A stretch of 64,000 bases of DNA from Mesorhizobium sp. M7A.F.Ca.US.006.01.1.1 (GCF_003997935.1 NZ_RZQL01000008.1:1-64000), one strand, 5' to 3'. Counted from the first letter of the stretch, positions 45,431-55,193 are shown. Notes: a model not told the origin generated them from the letters alone. Program-made: numbers and translations.

Positions 45431-46575
45431 TGTCGGAGGCTACAGTCCCCGTGGACGCGGCACCGGCGCGGATAAAGCGGCCGTTTCTGTCGCCGCTCAA
45501 CAAGCGCCGCCTGCAGAACTTCAAAGCCAACCGCCGCGGCTACTGGTCGCTGTGGATCTTCCTCGTCCTGTTCGTGCTGTCGCTGTTTTCCGAGTTCATC
45601 GCCAACGACAAGCCGATCATCGCTTCCTACAAGGGCGAGATCCTGTTTCCGGTGCTGGTCGCCTACCCCGAGGAAAAATTCGGCGGCTTCTATGCCGTCA
45701 CCGATTATCGCGACCCGGTCATCCAGGACGAGATCAACGCCAATGGCTGGATGATCTGGCCGCCGGTGCGCTACTCCTATCAGACCGTCAACAACGCCAT
45801 TCCGGAAGCAGCCCCGGCCAAGCCGTCCTGGCAGTATGACGCCACGAAGCGCTGCAACCAGTATCCGCAGGGTGCCGCCGACCCTGCCTGCATCGTCGGC
45901 AACTGGAATTGGCTGGGCACCGACGACCAGGCGCGCGACGTGCTGGCGCGCGTCATCTATGGCTTCCGCATTTCGGTGCTGTTCGGCCTGATCCTGACCG
46001 CCGGCTCGGCCTTGATCGGCGTCGCGGCCGGCGCCGTGCAAGGCTATTTCGGCGGCTGGACGGATCTCTTGTTCCAGCGTTTCATCGAAATCTGGTCCGC
46101 GATCCCAGTGCTCTATCTCCTGCTCATCGTCGCCGCCATCCTGCCGCCGGGCTTCTTCATCCTGCTTGGCCTGATGCTGCTGTTCTCCTGGGTGGCGCTG
46201 GTCGGCGTGGTGCGGGCCGAGTTCCTGCGCGCCCGCAATTTCGAATATGTCAACGCGGCCCGCGCGCTCGGCGTGCCCAACCGCACCATCATGTTCCGGC
46301 ACCTGTTGCCCAACGCCATGGTGGCGACATTGACCTTCATGCCCTTCCTGCTCTCAGGCTCGATCTCGACGCTGACCTCGCTCGACTACCTTGGCTTTGG
46401 CCTACCGCCCGGCTCCGCCTCGCTCGGCGAACTGCTCAAGCAGGCGCAGCGCAACCTCAATGCACCGTGGCTCGGCATTTCCGGCTTCGTCGTCATCTCG
46501 CTGATGCTGTCGCTGCTGGTTTTCGTCGGCGAGGCGACGCGCGACGCCTTCGATCCGCGCAAGACGTTCAGATGA
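45430..46575 (+). CDS. yejE: Peptide ABC transporter permease YejE
   Basis: A 381-residue permease with the N-terminal stretch PFLSPLNKRRLQNFKANRRG that is diagnostic for YejE. The motif WNWLGTDDQARDVLARVIYG precedes the membrane domain. The EAA loop is visible in NAARALGVPNRTIMFRHLLP. The start at 45430 overlaps the yejB stop by one base; the longer ORF from 44650 is a shadow. The stop overlaps the start of yejF by 4 bases (ATGA). Confidence 0.95.
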   Translation: MSEATVPVDAAPARIKRPFLSPLNKRRLQNFKANRRGYWSLWIFLVLFVLSLFSEFIANDKPIIASYKGEILFPVLVAYPEEKFGGFYAVTDYRDPVIQDEINANGWMIWPPVRYSYQTVNNAIPEAAPAKPSWQYDATKRCNQYPQGAADPACIVGNWNWLGTDDQARDVLARVIYGFRISVLFGLILTAGSALIGVAAGAVQGYFGGWTDLLFQRFIEIWSAIPVLYLLLIVAAILPPGFFILLGLMLLFSWVALVGVVRAEFLRARNFEYVNAARALGVPNRTIMFRHLLPNAMVATLTFMPFLLSGSISTLTSLDYLGFGLPPGSASLGELLKQAQRNLNAPWLGISGFVVISLMLSLLVFVGEATRDAFDPRKTFR

Positions 46576-48203
46576 GCGAAGCCCCCCTGCTCAGCGTACA
46601 GGACCTCAGCGTCGCCTTCAGCCAGGGCGGCGGCCAGTCGACGGCTGTCGACCACATCTCGTTCGACATCGCCAAGGGCGAGACGGTGGCGCTGGTCGGC
46701 GAATCCGGCTCCGGCAAATCGGTCTCGGCGCTTTCGGTGCTGAAGCTGCTGCCCTATCCAAGCGCCAGCCACCCCTCGGGAAAGATCGTGTTCCAGGGCA
46801 ACGACCTGCTGGCGATGAGCGAGAAGCAGTTGCGGCAGGTGCGCGGCAACAAGATCACCATGATCTTCCAGGAGCCGATGACCTCGCTCAATCCGCTGCA
46901 CACGATCGAGCATCAAATCGTCGAGATCCTGAAGCTGCACCAGGGCATGGCCGACCGCCCGGCCAAAGAGCGCACGCTGGCCTTGCTCAACGAGGTCGGC
47001 ATCCGCGATCCGCACAAGCGCCTCGATGCCTATCCGCACCAGTTGTCCGGCGGCCAGCGCCAGCGCGTGATGATCGCCATGGCGCTGGCCAACGAGCCCG
47101 AACTCTTGATCGCCGACGAGCCGACGACGGCGCTCGACGTCACCGTGCAGGCGCAGATCCTCGAACTGCTGGCCGGCTTGAAGAGCCGCAAGGGCATGTC
47201 GATGCTGTTCATCACCCATGATCTCGGCATCGTGCGCAAGATTGCCGACCGCGTCTGCGTGATGACCAAGGGCAAGATCGTCGAGACCGGGCCGACCAAG
47301 GAGATCTTCGCCAATCCGCAGCATGCCTATACGCGGCATCTGCTGGCGGCCGAGCCGAAGGGCAAACCGCCGGCCGCCAATGCCGACGCCAAGCCGGTCA
47401 TGACCGGCAAGGACATAAAGGTCTGGTTCCCGATCAAGCAGGGCTTCTTCCGCCGCACCGTCGACAATGTGAAGGCGGTGGACGGCATCGATGTCACCGT
47501 GCGCGCTGGCCAGACGCTCGGCGTGGTTGGCGAATCCGGCTCTGGCAAGACGACGCTCGGCCTGGCGCTGGCGCGCATGATTTCGTCGACCGGAACGATC
47601 CAGTTCAACGGTCGCGACATCAACCAGCTGTCCTTCAACGCCATGCGGCCGCTCCGACGCGAATTGCAGATCGTCTTCCAGGATCCGTTCGGCTCGCTCA
47701 GCCCGCGCATGTCGATCGCCGAGATCATCGAAGAGGGCCTCAAGATCCACGAACCGAAGCTGTCGCCCGACGAGCGCGACGACAAGGTGGCCGCCGTGCT
47801 GAAGGAGGTCGGGCTCGATCCGGCGACACGCAACCGCTATCCGCATGAGTTTTCCGGCGGCCAGCGCCAGCGCGTTGCCATCGCACGCGCCATGGTGCTC
47901 AACCCGCGCTTCGTCATGCTGGACGAGCCGACATCGGCACTCGACATGAGCGTGCAGGCGCAGGTCGTCGACCTGCTGCGCAGCCTGCAGGCCAAGCACG
48001 ACCTCGCCTATCTTTTCATCAGCCATGATTTGAAAGTCATCCGGGCGCTCGCCAACGACGTCATCGTCATGCGCAATGGCAGGATCGTCGAAGCCGGCCC
48101 TTCCCAGCAGATTTTTGAAAATCCGCAAACCGACTATACTCGGGCGCTGATCTCGGCCGCCTTCAAGATCGAGACGGCGCCGGTCGGCATCGTCAGCGAG
48201 TGA
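46572..48203 (+). CDS. yejF: Peptide ABC transporter fused ATP-binding protein YejF
   Basis: A 543-residue protein containing two nucleotide-binding domains. The first has Walker A ([15 protein letters not shown]), the signature ([16 protein letters not shown]) and Walker B ([12 protein letters not shown]). The second has Walker A ([17 protein letters not shown]), the signature ([16 protein letters not shown]) and Walker B ([12 protein letters not shown]). The two are joined by an oligopeptide-type linker ([17 protein letters not shown]). It powers the YejBE channel. Last gene of the operon, with 29 bases to the next gene. Confidence 0.95.
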   Translation: MSEAPLLSVQDLSVAFSQGGGQSTAVDHISFDIAKGETVALVGESGSGKSVSALSVLKLLPYPSASHPSGKIVFQGNDLLAMSEKQLRQVRGNKITMIFQEPMTSLNPLHTIEHQIVEILKLHQGMADRPAKERTLALLNEVGIRDPHKRLDAYPHQLSGGQRQRVMIAMALANEPELLIADEPTTALDVTVQAQILELLAGLKSRKGMSMLFITHDLGIVRKIADRVCVMTKGKIVETGPTKEIFANPQHAYTRHLLAAEPKGKPPAANADAKPVMTGKDIKVWFPIKQGFFRRTVDNVKAVDGIDVTVRAGQTLGVVGESGSGKTTLGLALARMISSTGTIQFNGRDINQLSFNAMRPLRRELQIVFQDPFGSLSPRMSIAEIIEEGLKIHEPKLSPDERDDKVAAVLKEVGLDPATRNRYPHEFSGGQRQRVAIARAMVLNPRFVMLDEPTSALDMSVQAQVVDLLRSLQAKHDLAYLFISHDLKVIRALANDVIVMRNGRIVEAGPSQQIFENPQTDYTRALISAAFKIETAPVGIVSE

Positions 48204-48232
48204 TTTGCGTAGAGAGGGACTAAAAGACCGCA

Positions 48233-49174
48233 ATGGAAAAAGGCCGCATCCTGCTTGCCGTCACCGGCTTTCATCCGCAGCGCTGGCGCGACCTGCTGTC
48301 GGCCGAACGCGAGGTGGTGCTGGAGCCGGACGGCACCAGCGATCCCTCGATCACCTATGCCGTGGTGTGGAAGCAGAAGCCGAATATCCTGGCGTCGCTG
48401 CCCAATCTGCGCGCCATCTTCTCGATCGGCGCCGGCGTCGACCATATCTTCGCCGATCCCGGCCTGCCCGACGTCCCGATCGTCAAGGTCGTCGCCGACA
48501 ACCTCACCCAGTACATGACCGAATATGTCGTCTGGCGGGTGCTCGACCATCACCGCCAGGGCCTGCTCTACCGGTCGCAGCAGCCGAAGAAGATCTGGCA
48601 CGAGCCGCAGCAGAGGCCTGCCGGTGACATTTCGGTCGGCATCATGGGCCTCGGCAGTCTCGGCCGCGCCGCGGCCTCAGTGCTGTTGTCGCTCGGCTTT
48701 GCCGTCAATGGCTGGTCACGCACAGAGCGGCCTATGCAAGGCGTCGCGACCTATTCCGGCGAGGCCGGACTGATCCCCTTCCTCAAGGCAACCGACATCC
48801 TGGTGGTGCTCTTGCCGCTGACGCCGGAGACCAAGGGCATCATCAACTACGGCGTGCTGAAGGAATTGCGGAAGCGCAACGGCCTCGGCGGTTCCGTGCT
48901 GATCAATGCCGGGCGCGGCCGCCTGCAGAAGGATGCCGACATCTTGCGGGCGCTGGATGACGGCACATTGAAGGAGGCAAGCCTCGACGTGTTCGAGGTC
49001 GAACCGCTGCCGAAGACCAGTCCGCTGTGGGGACATCCAAAAGTGTTCGTGACGCCACACGCGGCGGCGACCTCCGATCCGGTGCATCTGGCGCCCATCA
49101 TGCTACGCCAGATGGACGCCTTCGAACGCGGCGAAAAGCTCGACAATCTGGTGGACCGCAAGGCGGGGTACTAA
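48233..49174 (+). CDS. ghrA: Glyoxylate/hydroxypyruvate reductase A
   Basis: A 313-residue NAD(P)-dependent 2-hydroxyacid dehydrogenase. The Rossmann motif is IMGLGSLGRAAASVLLSLGF. The catalytic residues of the family can be placed: Arg in VLINAGRGRLQKDAD, Glu in SLDVFEVEPLPKTSPL and His in VTPHAAATSDP. GhrA reduces glyoxylate to glycolate and hydroxypyruvate to glycerate. It is 29 bases downstream of yejF, possibly read-through, but not functionally related. Its last 4 bases overlap the end of a convergent small gene. Confidence 0.92.
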   Translation: MEKGRILLAVTGFHPQRWRDLLSAEREVVLEPDGTSDPSITYAVVWKQKPNILASLPNLRAIFSIGAGVDHIFADPGLPDVPIVKVVADNLTQYMTEYVVWRVLDHHRQGLLYRSQQPKKIWHEPQQRPAGDISVGIMGLGSLGRAAASVLLSLGFAVNGWSRTERPMQGVATYSGEAGLIPFLKATDILVVLLPLTPETKGIINYGVLKELRKRNGLGGSVLINAGRGRLQKDADILRALDDGTLKEASLDVFEVEPLPKTSPLWGHPKVFVTPHAAATSDPVHLAPIMLRQMDAFERGEKLDNLVDRKAGY

Positions 49175-49533
49175 CCAGGCAGAGCGAGCTTCTTCTGCTT
49201 GTCCGGCTGGCCGCAGTCGCGTCGGTCGATCGACCGGTTCATGGCATCGATCTCACCGCTCGCCTTGTCGGTATCGCGCTTGGCCTTGGAGCGCATGTCC
49301 GGCATGAACGGGCCGAAGCCCATCGCCGGATTGGAGAAGGTCGGCTTGGCCTTGATCGGCAGGTTGTATTGCTGCGCCAAGCCGTTGCGCCGCGCCAGCA
49401 ACTGGTCGCACGGCACGCTGTCATATTGCAGGGAGGACTGGACGTTCGCATCCTGCTGTTCCGACATCGAAGTGCCGCCGACACAGCCGGCGGTCAGCAG
49501 GCAAGAGGCCAAGATCATCATGTTCCAGCGCAT
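49171..49533 (-). CDS. Small lipoprotein of unknown function
   Basis: A 120-residue protein. The N-terminus MRWNMMILASCLLTAGCVGG ends in a lipobox (LTAGC), so lipid attachment at Cys17 is likely. The mature part contains CDQLLARRNGLAQQYN, NPAMGFGPFMPDMR and KASGEIDAMNRSIDRRDCG, with two more cysteines that could form a disulphide. I recognise no domain. It is convergent with ghrA, with a 4-base overlap of the two stops. Confidence 0.75.
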   Translation of the reverse strand: MRWNMMILASCLLTAGCVGGTSMSEQQDANVQSSLQYDSVPCDQLLARRNGLAQQYNLPIKAKPTFSNPAMGFGPFMPDMRSKAKRDTDKASGEIDAMNRSIDRRDCGQPDKQKKLALPG

Positions 49534-49679
49534 CGGCTATGCTCCTCCTGATATCCCGCCCTGATGCGAGCAGATGCCAAATATCAGTCGCGCATGCAAA
49601 TCGGACTTTTTCACAGCAAGAATGTTTGCGGGGCGGCGACGGACCCTCCGCTGGCGCGTGGCTGACGGAGCATCAAACG

Positions 49680-49702
49680 AAAAACCCGCCTGTGCGGCGG
49701 GT
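49680..49702 (-). terminator. Rho-independent terminator after the TPR-methyltransferase gene
   Basis: Read leftward: ACCCGCC-gcaca-GGCGGGT-TTTT(T). A 7-bp GC-rich stem is followed by five T on the minus strand. It lies 120 bases after the stop codon of the methyltransferase gene, with no ORF between. Convergent genes to the left would also be isolated by it. Confidence 0.75.
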
Positions 49703-49821
49703 CACTGGCGCAAATCAGCACCATGGGCGAAAATGTACCATAGCTGAGGGCAGGGTGTCAAGAAAAAATTCCTATTGCACTGCCCGGCAAAAAGCTGCCG
49801 ACACCGCCGAACTGGCTGTCG

Positions 49822-50751
49822 TCAGCTCTTTCGCTGAGCTGAGTTCGGAGCCCTAGCCACAACGACCAACCCGTTGACGTGTTCCCCACGATCCTGCCGG
49901 ATGACGGTTGGCTCCAGTGACAGGACCGAAAGCCCGTTGTCGGCCAGGACGTCGCGCACATAGTGTTGCGCATGCGCGTAGCGGCGCGACGGCAGCAGCA
50001 CGAAATCGCCATCGCCAGCCAGCGTCTCGACGGAAAACGCGAACAGGCCATCCGTGGCCAGCAAGCCGGCAATCGTCTTCACCACGCTGTCCAGCGCGCC
50101 GACGTAGATGAAAACATCGGCCACCGTTACCAGATCGGCTTTCGGACCGGCATAGGGAAAATCCCGCAGATCGGCCTTATCGAGGAAATCGTAGACGCCC
50201 TTGGCCCGCGCCTTTCTCAGCATTTTGGCCGAAATGTCATAGCCCTCCAGCCGGTCGGCGATCGGCCGCAGCCTCTGCCCCATCAGGCCGGTGCCGCAGC
50301 CAAGATCGAGCGCCAGCGCGAAGCGGCCTGACCTTGCCGCTCGAATGGCCTGGTCGAGCATCCCAGGCAGGCGGTAACCCAGCCTGCCGACCAAGGACTC
50401 ATCGAAGCTCTCGGCATAATGGTCGAACAGTGTCTCGACGAAGGCGCTGGGGAGCGCATCGACCGCCGGCGCCTTGCCTATCAATTGCAGGTTCAGTGCA
50501 GCGCCTTGACGATCCGATGGATCGAGTTGCAGCGACATCGTCCAGGCCTGCGCAGCCAGATCCGCCGCGCCCGCCGCCTGCTGCATCTCGCCAAGGCGAA
50601 ACCAGCCCATCGCCCATTGCGGTGTCATTTCCAGCGCACCGAGCAGCAATTCCGCCGCCGCCGCATGATCGCCATCCGCGTGCAGCATCTCGGCATAGTC
50701 GGCGCGACGATCGGCGTTCAAGTCGCCGGACGAGGCCTGAAGCGGTTTCAT
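49822..50751 (-). CDS. TPR-repeat SAM-dependent methyltransferase
   Basis: A 309-residue protein. The first ~100 residues form tetratricopeptide-like helices (DYAEMLHADGDHAAAAELLL, GWFRLGEMQQAAGAADLA). The remainder is a class-I methyltransferase domain with motif I LALDLGCGTGLMGQRL and motif II-like YDISAKMLRKARAKG, and the later block ADLVTVADVFIYVGALDSV. The substrate is unknown. Members of this arrangement are common in rhizobia. The start MKPLQASSGDLN at 50751 is back-to-back with the exonuclease gene, and the two would share a short divergent promoter region of about 100 bases. Confidence 0.87.
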   Translation of the reverse strand: MKPLQASSGDLNADRRADYAEMLHADGDHAAAAELLLGALEMTPQWAMGWFRLGEMQQAAGAADLAAQAWTMSLQLDPSDRQGAALNLQLIGKAPAVDALPSAFVETLFDHYAESFDESLVGRLGYRLPGMLDQAIRAARSGRFALALDLGCGTGLMGQRLRPIADRLEGYDISAKMLRKARAKGVYDFLDKADLRDFPYAGPKADLVTVADVFIYVGALDSVVKTIAGLLATDGLFAFSVETLAGDGDFVLLPSRRYAHAQHYVRDVLADNGLSVLSLEPTVIRQDRGEHVNGLVVVARAPNSAQRKS

Positions 50752-50857
50752 GGCGATTGGTCCTGCCAGCGGATCGAGCCGGCGGTGCTCTATGCGGGAG
50801 TCAGCAGTGACTTACAACAGGCTTCCCGCCGCGGAATTATATCCTATCTTGGGGATC

Positions 50858-51868
50858 ATGCGCGCCAGCGACCTGCTTCATCCCCGGCCCGAGGGCCTCT
50901 ATTGCCCGCCGGGCGATTTCTTCATCGACCCGGTGCGGCCGGTCGACCGAGCACTGATCACGCATGGCCATTCCGACCACGCGCGTTCCGGCCACCGCTC
51001 GGTGCTGGCGACGCGGCAGACGCTCGACATTATGGGCCTGCGCTACGGCGAGAATTTCGCTGGCACGACGCAAGCGGCCGGGCTCGGTGAGACGATTGTC
51101 CTCAACGGTGTCAGCGTCAGTTTTCATCCGGCCGGCCATGTGCTGGGCTCGGCACAGATAGCGGTCGAGCATCAGGGCGCGCGCATCGTCGCGTCCGGCG
51201 ACTACAAGCGGCAGAGAGACGCGACCTGTGCGCCATTCGAACCGATCCCGTGCGATGTGTTCATCACCGAAGCGACCTTCGGCCTGCCGGTGTTTCGCCA
51301 TCCCCCCGATACCGAAGAGATCGCCCGCCTGCTGAAATCGGCGGCGCAGTTCCCCGAACGCTCCCATCTGGTCGGCGCCTATGCGCTGGGCAAGGCGCAG
51401 CGGGTGATGCGGCTGTTGCGCGACGCCGGCTACGACAAGCCGCTCTACATCCATGGCGCGCTGGCCAAGCTCAGCGAGTACTATCAGAGCCAAGGCATAG
51501 ACCTTGGGCAGCTGGAGCCGGCAACCGTGGAAAGCGGCGGCAAAGAGGACTTCGCCAGCGCCATCGTCGTCGGCCCGCCATCGGCCTTCGCCGATCGCTG
51601 GGCGCGGCGCTTTCCCGATCCGATCTCGTGCTTTGCGTCGGGCTGGATGCGCATCCGCCAGCGCGCCAAGCAAGGCGGCGTCGAACTGCCGCTGATCATC
51701 TCGGACCATGCCGACTGGGATGAGCTGACCGCCACCGTCAAGGAGACCGGAGCCGAGGAGATCTGGGTGACGCACGGCCGCGAGGAAGCGCTGGTGCGCT
51801 GGTGCGAGCTCGAAGGCATCGCCGCCCGGCCGCTGCACCTGGTCGGCTATGAGGACGAGGGCGATTGA
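50858..51868 (+). CDS. Ligase-associated metallo-beta-lactamase exonuclease
   Basis: A 336-residue protein of the beta-CASP/SNM1-like family encoded next to ATP-dependent ligases. The metal site begins with THGHSDHA (His36, His38, Asp40, His41 from the start used). Further metal ligands are in FHPAGHVLGSAQIAVEH, ASGDYKRQRD and ISDHADWDEL, and the last block is TGAEEIWVTHGREEAL. It should process DNA ends before ligation. ATG 50858 (MRASDLLHPR) gives a family-like start; an upstream in-frame ATG is at 50750. The ligase gene follows after a repeat element. Confidence 0.9.
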   Translation: MRASDLLHPRPEGLYCPPGDFFIDPVRPVDRALITHGHSDHARSGHRSVLATRQTLDIMGLRYGENFAGTTQAAGLGETIVLNGVSVSFHPAGHVLGSAQIAVEHQGARIVASGDYKRQRDATCAPFEPIPCDVFITEATFGLPVFRHPPDTEEIARLLKSAAQFPERSHLVGAYALGKAQRVMRLLRDAGYDKPLYIHGALAKLSEYYQSQGIDLGQLEPATVESGGKEDFASAIVVGPPSAFADRWARRFPDPISCFASGWMRIRQRAKQGGVELPLIISDHADWDELTATVKETGAEEIWVTHGREEALVRWCELEGIAARPLHLVGYEDEGD

Positions 51869-51897
51869 TGGCACGTTTGGCCGATTTGGCGCCCTAC

Positions 51898-52061
51898 GGC
51901 GCCCCCCTCTGGCCTGCCGGCCATCTCCCCCTCAAGGGGGGAGATCGGCTGCCGTGCCGGCTTTCGCCAATCTCCAACCTCGTAAAGAGAGAGCCGTCAG
52001 CGAAGCTGCCAATCTCCCCCCTTGAGGGGGAGATGTCCGGCAGGACAGAGGGGGGCGCCAC
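51898..52061. repeat. Long paired palindromic repeat, copy 2
   Basis: The arms (GGCGCCCCCCTCTGG ... CCAGAGGGGGGCGCC-like) and the internal hairpins CTCCCCCTCAAGGGGGGAG and CTCCCCCCTTGAGGGGGAG are close to those of copy 1 at 24055, in the same arrangement. The spacer between halves differs in sequence from that of copy 1. It separates the exonuclease and ligase genes by 232 bases, although such genes are usually in one tight operon. Confidence 0.8.
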
Positions 52062-52100
52062 AGAACGCAAGCCGCCATCATTGGCCTGGTCCACACGCCC

Positions 52101-53702
52101 ATGAACCGCTTCGCCGAACTTCTCGACCGCCTGGTGCTGACGCCGTCGCGCAACGGCAAGCTGACCTTGCTGACCGACTATTTCCGCAGCGTCGAGGATC
52201 CCGATCGCGGGCTGGCGCTGGCTGCCATCACCGGCGATCTCCACATCGCCGCGGTCAAGCCGGCGATGCTGCGCATGCTCGTCACCGAGCGCATGGATCC
52301 GGTGCTGTTCGGCTATTCCTACGACTATGTCGGTGATTTGGCCGAGACAGTGTCGCTGGTCTGGCCACAAACGCCCGGAAACATCCCGAACCGCGAGCCG
52401 ACGCTTGGCGAGGTCGTCGCCAAACTGCAGGCGGCAAGCCGCTCCGACGGGCCCAAGGTGCTGGCAGGGCTGCTCGACAGCGCCGGCATCTCGGCGCGTT
52501 TCGCCATCATCAAGCTGGTCACCGGCGGGCTGCGCATCGGCGTATCGGCGCGGCTGGCCAAACAGGCGCTGGCCGATTTCGGCAAGGTCGAAGTCGCCGA
52601 AATCGAGGAGCTCTGGCACGGGCTGTCACCGCCTTACACAGCGCTGTTCGCGTGGCTGGAAGGCAAGGCCGAAAAGCCCAGGAACACGGCGTTGGCATTG
52701 TTTCGCCCGGTGATGCTGTCGAACCCGGTCGGTGACGGCGATCTCGAAAAGCTCGATCCGGCGGATTATGCCGCCGAATGGAAATGGGACGGCATCCGTG
52801 TCCAGGCGGCGGCCGAGGGCGGTATCCGCCGGCTCTATTCGCGCACCGGCGATGACGTTTCGGGTGCCTTTCCGGATCTCGCCGAGGCCATGCATTTTTC
52901 CGCAACGCTGGACGGCGAACTGCTTGTTGGCGATCCCCGGGACCAGACGGGAACCTTCTCGGATCTGCAGCAACGGCTGAACCGCAAAACGGTGACGCCG
53001 AAGATGCAGCAGCAATACCCGGCCTTCATGCGCTGCTACGATCTGCTCCAGGTCGGCGACGAGGATTTGCGCGCTCTGTCGTTTCGCGAGCGGCGCGGTC
53101 GCCTCGAAAGCTTTGTCGCGACGCTCGACCCGAGCCGTTTCGATCTGTCGCCATTCGTCGACTTCACGGATTGGCAAACGCTGGAGGAACTGCGCCGGGT
53201 GCCACCGCATCCGATCATCGAAGGCGTCATGCTGAAGCGCTGGGACTCGGCCTATGTCGCCGGCCGGCCGAAAGGTCCGTGGTTCAAATGGAAGCGCGAT
53301 CCGCACACGGTGGACGCGGTGCTGATGTATGCCCAGCGCGGCCACGGCAAACGCTCCAGCTTCTATTCCGACTATACGTTCGGTGTCTGGACAGGTGCCG
53401 AAGGCGAGGAGGAACTGGTGCCGGTCGGCAAGGCCTATTTCGGCTTCACCGACGAGGAGCTGAAGCAGATCGACAAATATGTCCGCGACAACACGATCGA
53501 GCGTTTCGGGCCGGTGCGCTCGGTGCGGGCCGACCGCGACAACGGCCTGGTGCTGGAAGTCGCCTTCGAAGGGCTAAACCGCTCGACCCGGCACAAATCC
53601 GGCGTCGCCATGCGCTTTCCCCGCATTTCGCGGCTGCGCTGGGACAAGCCGGCCAACGAGGCCGACCGCATCGAGACGCTGCAGGCGCTGCTCGATCGCT
53701 GA
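52101..53702 (+). CDS. ATP-dependent DNA ligase (damage-response type)
   Basis: A 533-residue ligase. The N-terminal ~190 residues form the DNA-binding domain, with DYFRSVEDPDRGLALAAITG. The nucleotidyltransferase domain contains the active-site lysine in AEWKWDGIRVQ (Lys228). Motif III/IIIa is ATLDGELLVGDP, and motif V appears in GVMLKRWDSAYVAGRPKG followed by PWFKWKRDP. An OB-fold region ends the protein (FGVWTGAEGEEELVPVGKAY). It is of the LigB/LigC-like bacterial class that acts with the preceding exonuclease. No helicase (Lhr-type) or phosphoesterase gene follows in this window. Confidence 0.92.
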   Translation: MNRFAELLDRLVLTPSRNGKLTLLTDYFRSVEDPDRGLALAAITGDLHIAAVKPAMLRMLVTERMDPVLFGYSYDYVGDLAETVSLVWPQTPGNIPNREPTLGEVVAKLQAASRSDGPKVLAGLLDSAGISARFAIIKLVTGGLRIGVSARLAKQALADFGKVEVAEIEELWHGLSPPYTALFAWLEGKAEKPRNTALALFRPVMLSNPVGDGDLEKLDPADYAAEWKWDGIRVQAAAEGGIRRLYSRTGDDVSGAFPDLAEAMHFSATLDGELLVGDPRDQTGTFSDLQQRLNRKTVTPKMQQQYPAFMRCYDLLQVGDEDLRALSFRERRGRLESFVATLDPSRFDLSPFVDFTDWQTLEELRRVPPHPIIEGVMLKRWDSAYVAGRPKGPWFKWKRDPHTVDAVLMYAQRGHGKRSSFYSDYTFGVWTGAEGEEELVPVGKAYFGFTDEELKQIDKYVRDNTIERFGPVRSVRADRDNGLVLEVAFEGLNRSTRHKSGVAMRFPRISRLRWDKPANEADRIETLQALLDR

Positions 53703-53723
53703 TTTCGCGCGGTGCCGGGTGCG

Positions 53724-54863
53724 CTATGGCTCGATCGAAACGCGGATTTCGTAGATATCCGCGGCCTTGCCCTGCTTGTCGAAGTCGGAATTGATGGCAA
53801 TGGTGCCGGCCGAGCCCGGATGCTTGTCGGGAAACTGCACATCGAACAGATATTCGTTCTGCTGCTGGCCCACCGCATAGCGCTTGCGGCCGCAGTCGCC
53901 GAGTTCGCCGAAATTGCAGTCGACCGAAATCTGCGTCTCCTTGCCTTCTTCGGAGCGGGCAATGATGTCGAACACGGCATGTTTGCCGGCCAGTTTCTCC
54001 AGCACGCCTTGTCCGACGTCGAAGCTGATCGCCGAACCGGACGCGCCGGAACGGATGCGCAGGAACGAACCGGTATCGTCCTTCATCACCTCGGCCCTGG
54101 CGTCCGACGGCGCGCTGACATGCGAAGCATCGGCCGGCGAAAACACATTGATCCAGTCGCGCGCCTGATCCGCGGCGCCGGGTTTTGCCGGACCGCCATC
54201 GGCCGGAGTGAAATCGTCGTCCTCGACGGTCGGCGGCGCTTGCGGCGGGGCGGTGTCGAGTTGCGCGGATGTCTTGAACACGCCGGTCTGCATGGCGAAG
54301 AACAGGCCGATGCCAACCGCGGCGAGCAGTGTCACGGTCAGGAAGATGGCGGTCAGCGGCAGGCGACGCCCCCTTATGCGCCGTTCATCGCGGTCGGGCG
54401 CCACTTCCGTCGTCGCGCCGGCCGAGGCCGGAACCGACATGTCGATGGCCGGAGCATCGGGAAGTGTGGCGTCCGGCATGATGTCGGGAACGACGGGCAG
54501 GACGCGCGAGCGCGGCGCATCGGCAGCGGATTGCACGGGTCCGTCGACGACGACGTCGGGGGACGATGCCTGTCGGCCGGTTTCGACCGCGGGCGCCGAG
54601 TCCGCTCCGAGTTCGATCGCCGGTGCATCGCCCTGCGGGCCGACATCCGGCACCGCCGGCAGGAACTCGGATTCGATTTCGGTGATTTTCGCCTGGATTG
54701 CCTTGCGGCGCTTGATGGCGACCTCAACGGTCACACCGGGATTGGCCTGGAGCGCGCGATCAAGCGCGGCAAAAGCCGAGCGATAGACCTTCTCGCGGAA
54801 CGCGCGGTCCTCGGCATTGCCTTTCTCCAAGGCGTTCCGGATCGCTTTTTCGATCGCGTCCAA
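53724..54863 (-). CDS. Membrane protein of unknown function with coiled N-terminus and large periplasmic domain
   Basis: I do not recognise the family. From a TTG at 54863 the protein is about 379 residues: helical cytoplasmic N-terminus (LDAIEKAIRNALEKGNAEDR, then AIKRRKAIQAKITEIESEFL), Pro/Ala/Asp-rich linker, one transmembrane helix (LTAIFLTVTLLAAVGIGLFF) and a C-terminal domain with QISVDCNFGELGDCGRKRY and SAGTIAINSDFDKQGKAADI. TTG is preferred because GAGGGA precedes it at suitable distance (54869-54874); an ATG at 54971 would add 36 unconserved residues. It is convergent with the ligase gene, its end 22 bases away. Confidence 0.75.
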   Translation of the reverse strand: MDAIEKAIRNALEKGNAEDRAFREKVYRSAFAALDRALQANPGVTVEVAIKRRKAIQAKITEIESEFLPAVPDVGPQGDAPAIELGADSAPAVETGRQASSPDVVVDGPVQSAADAPRSRVLPVVPDIMPDATLPDAPAIDMSVPASAGATTEVAPDRDERRIRGRRLPLTAIFLTVTLLAAVGIGLFFAMQTGVFKTSAQLDTAPPQAPPTVEDDDFTPADGGPAKPGAADQARDWINVFSPADASHVSAPSDARAEVMKDDTGSFLRIRSGASGSAISFDVGQGVLEKLAGKHAVFDIIARSEEGKETQISVDCNFGELGDCGRKRYAVGQQQNEYLFDVQFPDKHPGSAGTIAINSDFDKQGKAADIYEIRVSIEP

Positions 54864-54971
54864 GCGGGTCCCTCTGTCTTTGCCAACCTTGCCGTGATCG
54901 TTAGCCGCAGGCGACCAATCAATCAACGGGCGAGCGGCGCATTCTGCCTCGCAGAGGTGTGCAAAGTCCAT

Positions 54972-55193
54972 TCCGGCGCTGTTCCGGCAACAAAATCAGC
55001 ATGTTTCGCCGATTTCCAGGCGCAGGGAGCGCACGCACCGTGTGCAGCATCCCTTGGCGATTGATTGGCGGACAAGGCGGCGACCGGCTTTCGAGGGTGC
55101 CATGATGCCGCCGCAGGAATTGCCAAGTCGCATCTTGAATTCGCGCCCGGTTGCGTCTATCACCGCCGCATCTTGGAGGCGTTGGCTTCCCGG
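54972..55193 (+). other. Gene-free stretch before tRNA-Thr, with a possible tRNA promoter
   Basis: No ORF here has coding character. A possible promoter for the tRNA gene is TTGAAT (55135-55140), 17 bases, TATCAC (55158-55163), predicting a start about 25 bases before the tRNA. Beyond that I see no hairpin, repeat or conserved element in this stretch. Confidence 0.35.
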
